DNA of 47,040 nt from Clostridia bacterium (GCA_900759005.1 CAAEUQ010000187.1:1-47040), one strand, 5' to 3'. Numbered from the stretch's first letter, positions 1 through 8,426 are shown. Program-made: numbers and translations. Notes: generated by a model from the sequence alone, not told the origin.

Positions 1-96
1 CATGCTGTGAATCTTGTCAGGGTCGAAAGGCAGCAGCAATAAGCAGAAGTTGGCGCGCGCCGCGGGAGAAGCCCGGTTTGAACCCGCGGGTTTTTT
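1..96 (+). ncRNA. ffs: signal recognition particle RNA (SRP RNA), 3' part
   Basis: The first ~50 bases carry the conserved SRP RNA apical hairpin: GTCAGG, a short stem closing a GAAA (GNRA) tetraloop, then AGCAGC on the other side. This is the internal loop bound by the Ffh M domain. The RNA is cut at its 5' end by the window edge. Its 3' end runs into a hairpin (CCGCGGG at 60-66, CCCGCGG at 83-89) followed by six T at 91-96, which I take as the intrinsic terminator. The exact mature 3' end is not visible. The RNA works with Ffh in co-translational membrane targeting. Confidence 0.8.
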
Positions 97-126
97 GGTT
101 GTACGGCGATTTTTCGAACATATAAC

Positions 127-155
127 TGGTAATTCGCCGCGCGCTGTGTTATAAT
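127..155 (+). promoter_or_regulatory. promoter of pepP-efp
   Basis: A perfect -10 TATAAT lies at 150-155 with an upstream TG (extended -10). The -35 at 127-132 (TGGTAA) is poor, so the extended -10 probably compensates. It sits about 35 bp before the pepP start, just after the SRP RNA terminator. Confidence 0.6.
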
Positions 156-190
156 AAATTGGAATTACTGAAAATACGGGAGGGATGGGC

Positions 191-1255
191 ATGAATCGCT
201 GCAAGGCATTTCTCGAATCTCTGAAGCCGGGCGTTGGCGCGGCGGCGCTGATTCATCGTCCTGAAAATATCCGCTGGCTGACCGGCTATACCGGTGAGGG
301 CTGCGCCTTCGTTTCAACGGATGCTCAGGTAATCATCACGGACTTCCGCTATGTCGAACAGGCGGGACGGCAGGCGCCGGAATGCACGTGCCTGCGCACC
401 GAAGCCGGACTTCCGGAGCGCGCCCACGTAAAATCACTGTGCGAAAAATATGGGATCAGCAAGCTGTTTGTCGAAACGGATTACCTGATTTACGACGATT
501 ATCACGCGCTGGACACGTATCTGACCGACGTTGAACTGGTTCCGCTGGGCGGCGTTCCGCAGACACTGCGCATGGTGAAGGATGAAACCGAAATCGAATG
601 CATCCGTCGCGCAGCTGCGATTTCCTGCAAGGCGTTTGAAAGCCTCCTGAACAAGGTGCACGCTGGAATGACGGAAAAGCAGGTTCAGGTCATGCTGGAC
701 TATGAGATGCTCTCTCTGGGCGCGGATTCGATCGGTTTTTCAACGATTGCTGCAGCGGGCACGAACGGCTCTCTCCCCCACGCGATTCCTTCGGATTACG
801 TCATTCAGAATGGCGATCTGCTGACGCTGGATTTCGGCGCGCGGGTCGACGGCTACACCGCAGACATGACGCGCACGATTGGCTTCGGCAAGATTGATTC
901 CGAAAAACGCGAAATGTACGACCGCGTGCTAACGGTGCAGAAAATGGCACTGGACAAGGTCGGTCCCGGCGTGGTTTGCGGCGATCTCGACAAGATAGCG
1001 CGCGATTATCTGGACGCACGCTATCCCGGCGCGTTCGGGCACAGTCTGGGTCACGGCGTCGGATTGTTTATTCACGAACAGCCCCGGGTTGCCCGCGGCA
1101 GCACGACCGTGCTCGTTCCCGGTCATGTCGTAACGGTTGAACCCGGCGTATATATCCCCGGTCTCGGCGGATGCCGAATCGAGGACATGGCGATAATCAC
1201 TTCGGACGGATTCATCGACCCGATCACCGCGCCGAAGCAGTTGATCGAGCTGTAA
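191..1255 (+). CDS. pepP: Xaa-Pro aminopeptidase (M24 family)
   Basis: This cytoplasmic metallopeptidase removes N-terminal residues that precede proline. The ~354-residue protein has a creatinase-type N-terminal domain and a pita-bread M24 catalytic domain. The dinuclear-metal ligands are recognisable: Asp in LDFGA and in TADMTRT, His in the HSLGHGVG segment, Glu in TVEPG and Glu in CRIED. I chose ATG at 191, because GGGAGGG at 178-184 leaves a normal 6-base spacing; the ATG at 185 directly abuts the ribosome site. It lies 54 bp upstream of efp with no terminator between, the common Firmicutes pepP-efp pairing. EF-P helps ribosomes through polyproline, so the pair makes and recycles proline-rich peptides. 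Confidence 0.92.
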   Translation: MNRCKAFLESLKPGVGAAALIHRPENIRWLTGYTGEGCAFVSTDAQVIITDFRYVEQAGRQAPECTCLRTEAGLPERAHVKSLCEKYGISKLFVETDYLIYDDYHALDTYLTDVELVPLGGVPQTLRMVKDETEIECIRRAAAISCKAFESLLNKVHAGMTEKQVQVMLDYEMLSLGADSIGFSTIAAAGTNGSLPHAIPSDYVIQNGDLLTLDFGARVDGYTADMTRTIGFGKIDSEKREMYDRVLTVQKMALDKVGPGVVCGDLDKIARDYLDARYPGAFGHSLGHGVGLFIHEQPRVARGSTTVLVPGHVVTVEPGVYIPGLGGCRIEDMAIITSDGFIDPITAPKQLIEL

Positions 1256-1309
1256 CCTGTCGTTTACTCTATTCACACTCGACTACATTTTTGAGGAGGC
1301 AATATCCCC

Positions 1310-1870
1310 ATGGTCAATGCAAGCGATTTCAGAAATGGTGTAACCTTTGAAATGGACGGCGGCGTCTGGACGATCGTATCGTTCCTGCACGTCAAGCCCG
1401 GCAAGGGCGCGGCGTTCGTTCGCACGAAGATCAAGAACGTCGTAACCGGCGCGGTCCTCGAACGCACTTTCAACCCCAGCGACAAGTTCCCGCGCGCGTA
1501 CATCGAGACGAAGGAAATGCAGTACACCTACAACGACGGCGAGTTCTATCACTTCATGGATCTGGAAACCTACGACGATCTGATGCTGACCCATGATCAG
1601 GTTGAGGACGCGATCCCGTTCGTCAAGGAGAACACCAATGTGACCGTTCGCTTCTTCAAGGGCGCTCCGTTCAGCGTTCAGGCGCCGAACTTCGTCGAGC
1701 TGACCGTTACCGAAACCGATCCCGGCTTCGCCGGCGACACCGCAGCGAACACCACCAAGCCCGCGACCTTCGAAACCGGTCTGACCCTGCAGGTTCCGCT
1801 GTTCATCGAAGTTGGCGAAGTGCTGAAGATCGACACCCGCGACGGCGGCGAATATCTGGGCCGCGCATAA
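1310..1870 (+). CDS. efp: elongation factor P
   Basis: Translation factor that binds between the P and E sites and rescues ribosomes stalled on consecutive prolines. The length (186 aa) and three beta-barrel layout are typical of the family. The tip loop reads KPGKGAAFVR, with the lysine that many bacteria modify. The C-terminal domain has the usual GLTLQVPLFIEVGE and DTRDGGEYLGRA segments. A strong GAGGAGG ribosome site precedes the ATG. No modification enzyme gene (epmA, ymfI) is in the window. Confidence 0.97.
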   Translation: MVNASDFRNGVTFEMDGGVWTIVSFLHVKPGKGAAFVRTKIKNVVTGAVLERTFNPSDKFPRAYIETKEMQYTYNDGEFYHFMDLETYDDLMLTHDQVEDAIPFVKENTNVTVRFFKGAPFSVQAPNFVELTVTETDPGFAGDTAANTTKPATFETGLTLQVPLFIEVGEVLKIDTRDGGEYLGRA

Positions 1871-1890
1871 GCGAAAGAGCGAATCAATCT

Positions 1891-1918
1891 CGCGCAGGGT
1901 TTTTCCCTGCGCGTTTTT
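1891..1918 (+). terminator. intrinsic terminator after efp
   Basis: Perfect 9-bp stem (CGCGCAGGG at 1891-1899, CCCTGCGCG at 1905-1913) with a TTTTT loop and five T at 1914-1918. The next gene's AGGAGG (1919-1924) starts at the very next base. Confidence 0.85.
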
Positions 1919-1933
1919 AGGAGGATGTGCGTG

Positions 1934-2413
1934 ATGAAGGATACGACGAAAAAGATCGCATACCTGAGAGGTCTGGTCGACAGCATTCAACCGGATTCGG
2001 CGGAAAAATCGCTGATGACGAGCGTTTTGGACGTGCTGGATCAGATCAGCGACGACATCGATTCTCTGGACGACAAGCTGGTGGATCTGAACGACTATGT
2101 TGAAAGCATCGACGACGATCTGACCGCACTGGAAGACGACGCCGACGCGTTCAGCGATTCGCTTGATTCCGACGACGATATGGATTTCGACGATGACGAC
2201 GACGCGTTTGAAGAGAAGCTGCACGTCGTTCAGCATCACCCGTCGTCGAATCTTCTGCTCAACGGTCGGCTTTGCTCCAACTGCAATCGCCTGTTCATGA
2301 TTTCTTTCAATGATGCTCCGGACGCCGAATACGTCTGCCCGTTCTGCGGAACGCAGATGAAGCCAAATTCGATTGATCCTGAGAATCTCCCGAATGTCTC
2401 TCCTGCAAAATAA
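1934..2413 (+). CDS. CD1247-like N-terminal domain protein with zinc ribbon
   Basis: A 159-residue acidic protein of unknown function. The N-terminal ~60 residues (KIAYLRGLVDSI...) match the CD1247-type domain found across Clostridia. A low-complexity stretch very rich in Asp follows (roughly residues 50-95). The C-terminus holds a zinc ribbon with two CxxC knuckles (CSNC and CPFC). I chose ATG 1934, nine bases after AGGAGG; an in-frame ATG at 1925 directly abuts that site and is unlikely. It sits immediately downstream of the efp terminator and ahead of a convergent terminator. A regulatory or nucleic-acid-associated role is possible but not shown. Confidence 0.75.
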   Translation: MKDTTKKIAYLRGLVDSIQPDSAEKSLMTSVLDVLDQISDDIDSLDDKLVDLNDYVESIDDDLTALEDDADAFSDSLDSDDDMDFDDDDDAFEEKLHVVQHHPSSNLLLNGRLCSNCNRLFMISFNDAPDAEYVCPFCGTQMKPNSIDPENLPNVSPAK

Positions 2414-2426
2414 GCCCCGAATGAAA

Positions 2427-2466
2427 CGGCGGCGAAGCGGTTGATTGCTTCGCCGCCGGTTTTTTA
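2427..2466. terminator. bidirectional terminator between the zinc-ribbon gene and trkH
   Basis: A 12-bp perfect stem (CGGCGGCGAAGC at 2427-2438, GCTTCGCCGCCG at 2447-2458) followed by a T run to 2466 on the plus strand. The minus-strand exit has only TTTC, so termination is stronger for the plus-strand gene. Confidence 0.85.
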
Positions 2467-2467
2467 T

Positions 2468-3916
2468 TTAATTTGCGTGCCGCCATGCGCTGGGAGAAAT
2501 CAGCATCAGAATCGGAAAGATTTCCAATCGCCCGATCAGCATATCCAGCGAAAGCACGAGCTTGCTGAGATTCGAAAACGCCGAGAAATTCCCGCGCGGG
2601 CCGACCATATCCAGTCCGGGACCGATGTTCGAAAGCGTAGTGATTACGCTGGTGACGTTCGTTTCAAAGCTGAATCCGTCGAACGACAGCACGAACACCG
2701 AGATCATGAGCACGAACATATACGCAAAAAAGAACGTATATACGCCGGAAACCACATTATCGCCGACCGTATGGCCGTCGAGCTTGACGGTGCTGACAGA
2801 TTTCGGGTGAATCGTATGGCGGATTTCATTGAGCATTCCCTTAAACAGCAGCTCAAATCGAACAACCTTCACCCCGCCGCCGGTAGAACCGGCGCACGCG
2901 CCGATCACCATCAACCCGACCAGCAGTGTCCGGCTCAGCTGCGGCCAAAGATTGAAATCCGTGGTCGCATAGCCCGTCGAGGTCATGAGCGATGAAACCT
3001 GGAAAAAGCTGTATCGCAGCGCGTGGAAGAAATCACGACCGTACATCGGCATGATATTCACCGCAATGATCACGCTTGCGCCCAAAAGCAGCGCCAGATA
3101 CATCTTCAGCTCGCTGTTGTGCCAGATCGCGCCGAAATTCTTATGCAGGATGAAATAATAGATCGAGAAATTCACGCCGAAGAGCGCCATGAATACCGCG
3201 ATAATGATTTCAACCGCCCGATTGTTAAACGCGCCGACGCTCAAATTGTAATTTGAGAAGCCGCCGGTGCCCGCCGTGCCGAACACGTGAATCAGCGCAT
3301 CGTAAAGATTCATGCCGGTCAGCAGCAGGCACACCAGCATGATCGCCGAAAGCGCGATATAGAGCTTATAAAGAATCTTCGCGTATTTTCCGACGCGCGG
3401 CACGAGCTTATCCACCGACGGGCCGGGCGATTCCGCGCGCATTAAGTGGATTGACCGTGCGCCAATTTTGGGAAGCAGCGCGAGCGTCAGCACCAGAACG
3501 CCCATGCCGCCCGCCCAATGGGTAAAGCTACGCCAGAAGAGAAGACCCTTCGGCAGGCTTTCAACGTCGGTTAAAATCGTCGCGCCCGTGGTCGTAAAGC
3601 CGGATACGATTTCAAAAAACGCATCCGCCATCGACGGAATACATCCGTGAATTACAAACGGCACAGCACCAAAAAATGAAACGAAAATCCAACTCAGCGC
3701 CACAATCGCAAAACCCTCTCGCGCGCGGAGATTTTCATTTCGCGGACGCAAAAGCGTAAATCCGCCGCCGACACACGCGGTTAAAAGCGCGGAATTCAGC
3801 AGTGCGAGCGAATCGTCACTTTTGCAAATCAGTGAAACGACCAGCGGCGCGAGCATTAGTGCGCTCTCCACGAGCAGCACCATGCCGATGGTTCGAAATG
3901 TCAGCCGCTTATTCAT
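2468..3916 (-). CDS. trkH: TrkH family potassium uptake membrane subunit
   Basis: Membrane channel subunit of the Trk/Ktr potassium uptake system, gated by the cytosolic TrkA protein. The ~482 residues are highly hydrophobic and carry the P-loop-like repeats of the family (FTTTGATIL, GTAGTGGFSN, TSTGYATTDF and a late STLSNIGPG-type segment). I chose the ATG at 3916, because GAGGAG lies 8 bases upstream; a longer reading frame to 3943 lacks a ribosome site. The start overlaps the trkA stop by 8 bp, so the two are translationally coupled, and the gene ends at a strong hairpin. Confidence 0.93.
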   Translation of the reverse strand: MNKRLTFRTIGMVLLVESALMLAPLVVSLICKSDDSLALLNSALLTACVGGGFTLLRPRNENLRAREGFAIVALSWIFVSFFGAVPFVIHGCIPSMADAFFEIVSGFTTTGATILTDVESLPKGLLFWRSFTHWAGGMGVLVLTLALLPKIGARSIHLMRAESPGPSVDKLVPRVGKYAKILYKLYIALSAIMLVCLLLTGMNLYDALIHVFGTAGTGGFSNYNLSVGAFNNRAVEIIIAVFMALFGVNFSIYYFILHKNFGAIWHNSELKMYLALLLGASVIIAVNIMPMYGRDFFHALRYSFFQVSSLMTSTGYATTDFNLWPQLSRTLLVGLMVIGACAGSTGGGVKVVRFELLFKGMLNEIRHTIHPKSVSTVKLDGHTVGDNVVSGVYTFFFAYMFVLMISVFVLSFDGFSFETNVTSVITTLSNIGPGLDMVGPRGNFSAFSNLSKLVLSLDMLIGRLEIFPILMLISPSAWRHAN

Positions 3917-5282
3917 TCTTTGCGCTCCTCGATGTAAACGCATCCTCCAGATTGACCACTGTGCCCGCCTTTGCGGTCAGGATCACGGTATCCCCCGCTT
4001 CAATATGGTCGCCGCCGAACGGGATGATATTGTGCCGGTCGCGCACGAGCACGGACACCAGAATGCCCGGCTTGATGCCGAGATCGCGCAGTGAAATATT
4101 CAGATACGGCGCACCTTCGAGCGCAGTAAATTCATACGCCTCGACCTGCCCGCCGAGCATTCCGTAAACCTTCTCGACCACGGAATTCTGCGAATTGTTC
4201 AGCGCGCGCACCGAACGCAGGATTACGTTCGCGGTCGTAAGCTTCGGACTGACGACCGATTCGATGCCGAGATCCTCCATGACCTCGAGCGTATTCAGGC
4301 GATTGACCTTCACGATGACCTTCTTCGCGCCGCGCCGCGCGCCGTACATACCGGTAATGATATTCTCCTCGTCGCGGTCGGTCAGGCAGATCAGCGCGCC
4401 GCATTCGCCGACGTCCTCGGTATCCAGCGTTTCCTGATCGGTGCCGTCAGCGCAGATGATCGTGCAGCCGTCAAGCTGGTCGCTCAGTCGCAGGCATTTT
4501 TGTTCGTCAATCTCAATCAGGCGCAGACGCACGCCCATGCCCGCGATGATCTTCGCGAGGTAATACGAAATGTGTCCGCCGCCGATCAGAAGCGCAGACT
4601 TAAGCCGCTGCGTGTTCTTGCCCAAATGCTTAAAAAAACGCGTGATCGATTCGCGATCGCCGGTCGCGTACAGGCGGTCGCCGGGCAGAAATTCGAAATT
4701 GCCGTTCGGCACAAACGCTTCGCCTGCGCGCTGCACGGCGGTAAACTGGATGGACGGATAATGATTGTGCAGCTTGGAAACCGGCGTTCCCACGATCGAA
4801 TCGCCGGGGTCGACGCGGAACTCAACCATTTCCACCCTTCCATGCGCGAACGATTCGATGTTGATCGCAAACGGGAATCGCAGCAACCGCGAGATTTCCT
4901 GCGCCGTCGCGCGCTCAGGATTGATCACCTGATCGATATCCAGCTTGTCCTGCAGCATAATCAGGCTTTCGGTGTATTCCGGATCGCGAATGCGCGCGAT
5001 GGAATACTTCGCGCCGAGCTGTTTCGCCGCAAGGCAGCAGACCATATTCAACTCATCGCTGCCGGTGACGGCGATGATGACGTCCGTCGTTTCAATATCG
5101 GCTTCAATCAGCGTTTTTACATTTGCGCCATTGCCGCGAATACAGCGCACGTCCAGCGTTTCCATCGCGCGCGTAAGCGCCGTATCGCTCTTGTCGATAA
5201 TCGTAATATCGTGCCCGTCCTTCGACAGGTATTGCGCAAGTGTATAACCGACCTTGCCGCTGCCAACGATGACGATATTCAA
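3909..5282 (-). CDS. trkA: Trk system potassium uptake regulatory protein TrkA
   Basis: Cytosolic NAD(H)-binding gating protein for TrkH. The 457 residues contain two RCK modules, as in classical TrkA: the first Rossmann motif is IVGSGKVG near residue 4, and the second glycine-rich motif (LLIGGGHI) begins near residue 230. Each is followed by a TrkA-C domain. The start codon is TTG at 5282-5280, supported by GAGGAGG about 10 bases upstream; no better in-frame start is visible. It lies between the isomerase-like gene (16 bp away) and trkH (8-bp overlap) in one operon. Confidence 0.93.
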   Translation of the reverse strand: MNIVIVGSGKVGYTLAQYLSKDGHDITIIDKSDTALTRAMETLDVRCIRGNGANVKTLIEADIETTDVIIAVTGSDELNMVCCLAAKQLGAKYSIARIRDPEYTESLIMLQDKLDIDQVINPERATAQEISRLLRFPFAINIESFAHGRVEMVEFRVDPGDSIVGTPVSKLHNHYPSIQFTAVQRAGEAFVPNGNFEFLPGDRLYATGDRESITRFFKHLGKNTQRLKSALLIGGGHISYYLAKIIAGMGVRLRLIEIDEQKCLRLSDQLDGCTIICADGTDQETLDTEDVGECGALICLTDRDEENIITGMYGARRGAKKVIVKVNRLNTLEVMEDLGIESVVSPKLTTANVILRSVRALNNSQNSVVEKVYGMLGGQVEAYEFTALEGAPYLNISLRDLGIKPGILVSVLVRDRHNIIPFGGDHIEAGDTVILTAKAGTVVNLEDAFTSRSAKNE

Positions 5283-5297
5283 AGAAAAAGCGCCTCC

Positions 5298-6074
5298 TCA
5301 ATGTTCCGACGGCATCATCGCGCGCAGGCAATCCAGCGCCGCCGCCGCTTCCTGAAGTGAAAAATCGTCCCTGCAGATGCAGCTGACGCGCCCCGAATAG
5401 GACTGCTCCCGAAGGATCTGAATGATGCGCGGATAATCCTCACCGTCGCCCGCGCTCGGAAGCCGGCGCGTAAGCGCGTTGCCCACATACACGTGCATCA
5501 GCATTCCCGCTCGTTCAATGGAATCCAGCGGTTCAGATGAGAGCGCCATCTGCACCGTATCCGCCGCAATACCGATTCGATCAAGCATCAATAGTGCCGG
5601 AAGCAGTGCCGCCTCTGAAACCGTATTGATCAGATTGCATTCCGCGCGGCGGTAATTGCGCACGGCGACGCGCAACTTTGTATCCGCGGCGTGTCCCTGA
5701 AGGATGCGCATGAAATTGCCCAGCTGCCGCCGCGCGAACGAAAAGTCATATCCGGACGGCACATTGCGCGCCGCTGCCGCATCGAACACAATCAACTCCG
5801 CGCCGAGCGCCTTTGCGCGCCCAAACGCCGTTTTCAGGTATTCATGCTGCGCCTGTGCGCTCACGTCCGGTCCGGTCACGCGCAGTTTGCCGGGCAGCAT
5901 ATCGCTGAATACCGGCGTATCTGCATTCACATATTTCAGATATTCGCTCAGCTCGCCGAATTCACCCGCGCTCAGCGCCGCAATCTCGGAAAGCGACAGC
6001 TCCAGATAATTAAAGCCCGCGCCCGCGATTTCCGGCACGCGTACAAGCGAGCACTGAATGCCTATCGGATACGT
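5298..6074 (-). CDS. sugar phosphate isomerase/epimerase-like TIM-barrel protein
   Basis: A ~258-residue protein of the xylose-isomerase-like/AP-endonuclease-2 TIM-barrel superfamily; the substrate is unknown. The first strand and helix (GIQCSLV, then GFNYLEL) are typical of the family. The first conventional start in frame is GTG at 6038, but the homologous-looking sequence continues 12 codons upstream to a stop at 6078-6080. An ACG codon at 6074 lies 9 bases after GAGGTGAT (6087-6080) and ~24 bases after the predicted transcription start, so I set the start there; otherwise use 6038. It is first gene of an operon with trkA-trkH. Catalytic metal ligands were not assigned with confidence. Confidence 0.65.
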   Translation of the reverse strand, partial: TYPIGIQCSLVRVPEIAGAGFNYLELSLSEIAALSAGEFGELSEYLKYVNADTPVFSDMLPGKLRVTGPDVSAQAQHEYLKTAFGRAKALGAELIVFDAAAARNVPSGYDFSFARRQLGNFMRILQGHAADTKLRVAVRNYRRAECNLINTVSEAALLPALLMLDRIGIAADTVQMALSSEPLDSIERAGMLMHVYVGNALTRRLPSAGDGEDYPRIIQILREQSYSGRVSCICRDDFSLQEAAAALDCLRAMMPSEH

Positions 6075-6104
6075 AGATCATCACCTCACATGATTCCAAA
6101 ATAT

Positions 6105-6133
6105 AGTATACGCCCAAAATTGAAATCCGTCAA
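6105..6133 (-). promoter_or_regulatory. promoter of the isomerase-trkA-trkH operon
   Basis: On the minus strand, TTGACG (6128-6133) and TATACT (6105-6110) are 17 bp apart. Predicted transcription starts near 6098, only ~11 bases before the GAGGTGAT ribosome site. Confidence 0.75.
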
Positions 6134-6162
6134 ATTAAGGATATGCGCCCAAATCTTTATAC

Positions 6163-6200
6163 GAAAACGCGCGCCCCTTTTTCAGAGACGCGCGCTTGAA
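6163..6200 (-). terminator. terminator after metF
   Basis: On the minus strand a CGCGCG/CGCGCG stem encloses a ~15-base loop and is followed by TTTTC. It separates metV-metF from the downstream isomerase promoter. Confidence 0.6.
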
Positions 6201-6211
6201 TTTTTGATTGA

Positions 6212-7135
6212 TTACAGCGCAATGCCCGCTTTTTCCAAAATGATCGGAACATTCTTCTCCGCGCCAATCGCCATGATATGAACGCCGTCGCAGAGCTTTT
6301 CGTCCTTGATCTTCGCAATGAGCTCCGCCGCCATCTCGATGCCGAGCTTCGCAGGCAACCCCTTTACGCCCTTCTCCTTGCCCTCGGCTGCCGCTGCGGC
6401 GAGACGATCGATCTGATCCTGCGGAACGGCGATGCCGGGCACGTTTTCGTTCATATATTTCGCCATGCCCGCCGCCTTCAGCGGAATAATCCCCGCCATG
6501 ATATGGGTTTTGATGTTCGCCTTATCGACCGCGTCCATGAAGCGCTTCAGGCTTTCAATATCGAAAATGCCCTGCGTCTGGACATACTTCGCGCCCGCGT
6601 CGACCTTCTGGCGCAGCTTGTTGATCTGCAAAACCAGCGGATCATATACCGGCGTAACCGCCGCGCCCTTATAGAACTTCGGTGCGCCGCCGGAAAGCTC
6701 GTTGCCGCCGCAGTCCCTGCCGGTCAATTCCATAGTGGACAGCATCCGGAGAATGCCGACGGAATCGAGATCGTAAACCGGTTTGGAATTTTTGCAATCG
6801 CCGACCATCGTATGATCGCCGGTCAGCGCGAGCATGGTATCGATGCCGAATGCCGCGGCGGAAAGCATATCGCCCATGATCGCCATGCGGCTGCGGTCAC
6901 GACCGGTCATCTGAATGATCGGTTCAAGGCCCGCAAGCTTGAGCTTTGCGCACAGTCCCAGCGACGACGCCTTCAGGCACGCGGACTGCATATCCGTTAC
7001 GTTGATGGAATGCACCTTGCCGCGCAGAACCTCCGCCGCTTCCATCTGTTCGGTAAAATCAAAGCCCTTCGGCGGCGCCATTTCAGCCGTCACGCCGAAG
7101 ATACCGTTTTCCAATGCATTCTGAAGCGCGCTCAT
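6212..7135 (-). CDS. metF: methylenetetrahydrofolate reductase, catalytic subunit
   Basis: Flavin enzyme that reduces 5,10-methylene-THF to 5-methyl-THF, the last step of the methyl branch of the Wood-Ljungdahl pathway and the methyl source for methionine. The ~307-residue TIM barrel has the family's N-terminal TAEMAPPKG (catalytic Glu), the LALTGDH flavin-site segment, and a YVQTQGIFD motif. The ATG directly follows the TAA of metV (TAAATG), so the two are coupled. The pairing with MetV is characteristic of acetogen-type reductases. No hydrogenase, rnfC2 or hdrA-type electron-transfer partner is next to it here. Confidence 0.93.
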   Translation of the reverse strand: MSALQNALENGIFGVTAEMAPPKGFDFTEQMEAAEVLRGKVHSINVTDMQSACLKASSLGLCAKLKLAGLEPIIQMTGRDRSRMAIMGDMLSAAAFGIDTMLALTGDHTMVGDCKNSKPVYDLDSVGILRMLSTMELTGRDCGGNELSGGAPKFYKGAAVTPVYDPLVLQINKLRQKVDAGAKYVQTQGIFDIESLKRFMDAVDKANIKTHIMAGIIPLKAAGMAKYMNENVPGIAVPQDQIDRLAAAAAEGKEKGVKGLPAKLGIEMAAELIAKIKDEKLCDGVHIMAIGAEKNVPIILEKAGIAL

Positions 7136-7786
7136 TTACTTGTTCCCCCTAATGTTGATCGTTCTGGGATAGGCGACCTTCTCATATCCCTTATCCTCGC
7201 GGGTCATACCGATCTTCTCCTCCTGACCGATCGCGACGAGACGATTGTAAATCTCGATCCACGCGCAGGGATTCTCGGGATTGACCTCGCACTTGCCATT
7301 GCGCGAGCCGCCGCAGGGCCCGTTTACGAGCGATTTCGCGCAATGCGCGATCGGGCAGATGCCTCCGGTCTGACCCAGCACGCAATCGCCGCACATATGG
7401 CACGCTTCCTCGAACAGACCGAGCTTTACGGATTCACCTAAAAACATCGTATTGTTCGAAGGATACGTCGGGCATTTTGCGTATTTCGCCATGCACTGCA
7501 CGCCGTCGCCGCAGGACATGCCGACCACCGCGTCGGGATTCGTCGGGTTGATTTTCTTGAGCATGATGTTGCGCGTCATGCCGTTCATGCAGCAGTAGTC
7601 AGACATCGCGGTTGCGACGACCTGTTTACCGTGCGCCTCGAGATACGCCTTCAGCTCCGCGACCTGCGCTTCGCCGCCCGTCGCGCACGCCTGCGCGCAG
7701 CTGGCGCAGCCGATGATCGCGATCTTTTTGGCATCGCCGATCATTGCCATCAATTCCTCGATGGGCTTTTTCTGCGTGATAATCAT
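7136..7786 (-). CDS. metV: methylenetetrahydrofolate reductase C-terminal-domain protein (MetV)
   Basis: A 216-residue protein of the MTHFR-C family (PF12225), the small partner of MetF in acetogens. It is cysteine-rich: GCASCAQAC near residue 26, DYCCMNG, GMSCGDGVQC, a CHMCGDC cluster, and a late CPIAHC...GPCGG motif. These suggest metal or iron-sulfur binding. In studied acetogens MetV is required for MetF activity. The ATG has an AAGGA-type site a few bases upstream. It is the first gene of the metVF operon and has its own strong promoter at 7838-7866. Confidence 0.9.
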   Translation of the reverse strand: MIITQKKPIEELMAMIGDAKKIAIIGCASCAQACATGGEAQVAELKAYLEAHGKQVVATAMSDYCCMNGMTRNIMLKKINPTNPDAVVGMSCGDGVQCMAKYAKCPTYPSNNTMFLGESVKLGLFEEACHMCGDCVLGQTGGICPIAHCAKSLVNGPCGGSRNGKCEVNPENPCAWIEIYNRLVAIGQEEKIGMTREDKGYEKVAYPRTINIRGNK

Positions 7787-7837
7787 GGTTTCCTTCTTCT
7801 CCTTATTTCCCCGCCCTCAGCGGGATGCTTCATTATC

Positions 7838-7866
7838 ATTATAACGTGTAGAATTCACAAAATCAA
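7838..7866 (-). promoter_or_regulatory. promoter of metV-metF
   Basis: TTGATT (plus-strand 7861-7866) and perfect TATAAT (7838-7843), spacer 17 bp, minus strand. The ~45-base leader includes a small CCCGC-loop-GCGGG hairpin just before the ribosome site; I do not recognise a riboswitch in it. Confidence 0.75.
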
Positions 7867-7942
7867 TATCTCAGGTTAAATATGCGTTGAAGCTCAATAT
7901 TTTCTTTCGCTTTTTATAATAAAGCAAGCTCGGATTTGGGAT

Positions 7943-8392
7943 TCAGCGATCCTTTTCCGAGCCAATGTAAATCGTTTCGCCATAGCCGATCAGCGAAGGG
8001 ATATTATCGCGAATCGCGCGCGGGAACAGATTGCGGTACACGATTTCGTGCAGATCGACCCATTCCATGCCGACCTGGAAGCGATCCGTCTCCGTGGGCT
8101 TTCGCCGGTTCGTATCGGCGAGGCGGCAATAAAATATGAAGTAAATCTTGTGGGCGTTCGCATCGGTATGCGTAGTACTCACCCGCTCGTACACACCTGC
8201 GAGTCGCAGCGGCTCCACCGAATAGCCGGTTTCCTCCAGCAGCTCGCGCTTGACCGCCTCCGTCAGCGTTTCGCCGCTCTTCTGACCGCCGCCGGGCAAC
8301 GCGAAATACTCGCCGAACCGGGATACGCAGCGATTCACCAGAATTTTGCCATCGTGAACGAGAATCGCCTTCGCCGAGTTGCGCACGGGCAA
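7943..8392 (-). CDS. NUDIX hydrolase
   Basis: Hydrolase of nucleoside-diphosphate-linked compounds; substrate not predictable. The 149-residue protein has a complete Nudix box starting at GGGQKSGE and ending in RELLEETG, giving the Gx5Ex7REUxEExGU pattern. The frame opens with TTG at 8392, with an AGGGG stretch ~11 bases upstream; GTG at 8386 is an alternative. It is monocistronic, with a good promoter at 8427-8455 and no obvious strong terminator after it. Confidence 0.85.
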   Translation of the reverse strand: MPVRNSAKAILVHDGKILVNRCVSRFGEYFALPGGGQKSGETLTEAVKRELLEETGYSVEPLRLAGVYERVSTTHTDANAHKIYFIFYCRLADTNRRKPTETDRFQVGMEWVDLHEIVYRNLFPRAIRDNIPSLIGYGETIYIGSEKDR

Positions 8393-8426
8393 TGCTTTCA
8401 GCCCCTTCCGTCAATCGATAATATTT

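Noticed and set aside
1283..2239. A 318-codon minus-strand frame opposite efp and the zinc-ribbon gene
   Set aside because: It spans two well-supported plus-strand genes and a terminator, and has no domain or ribosome site.
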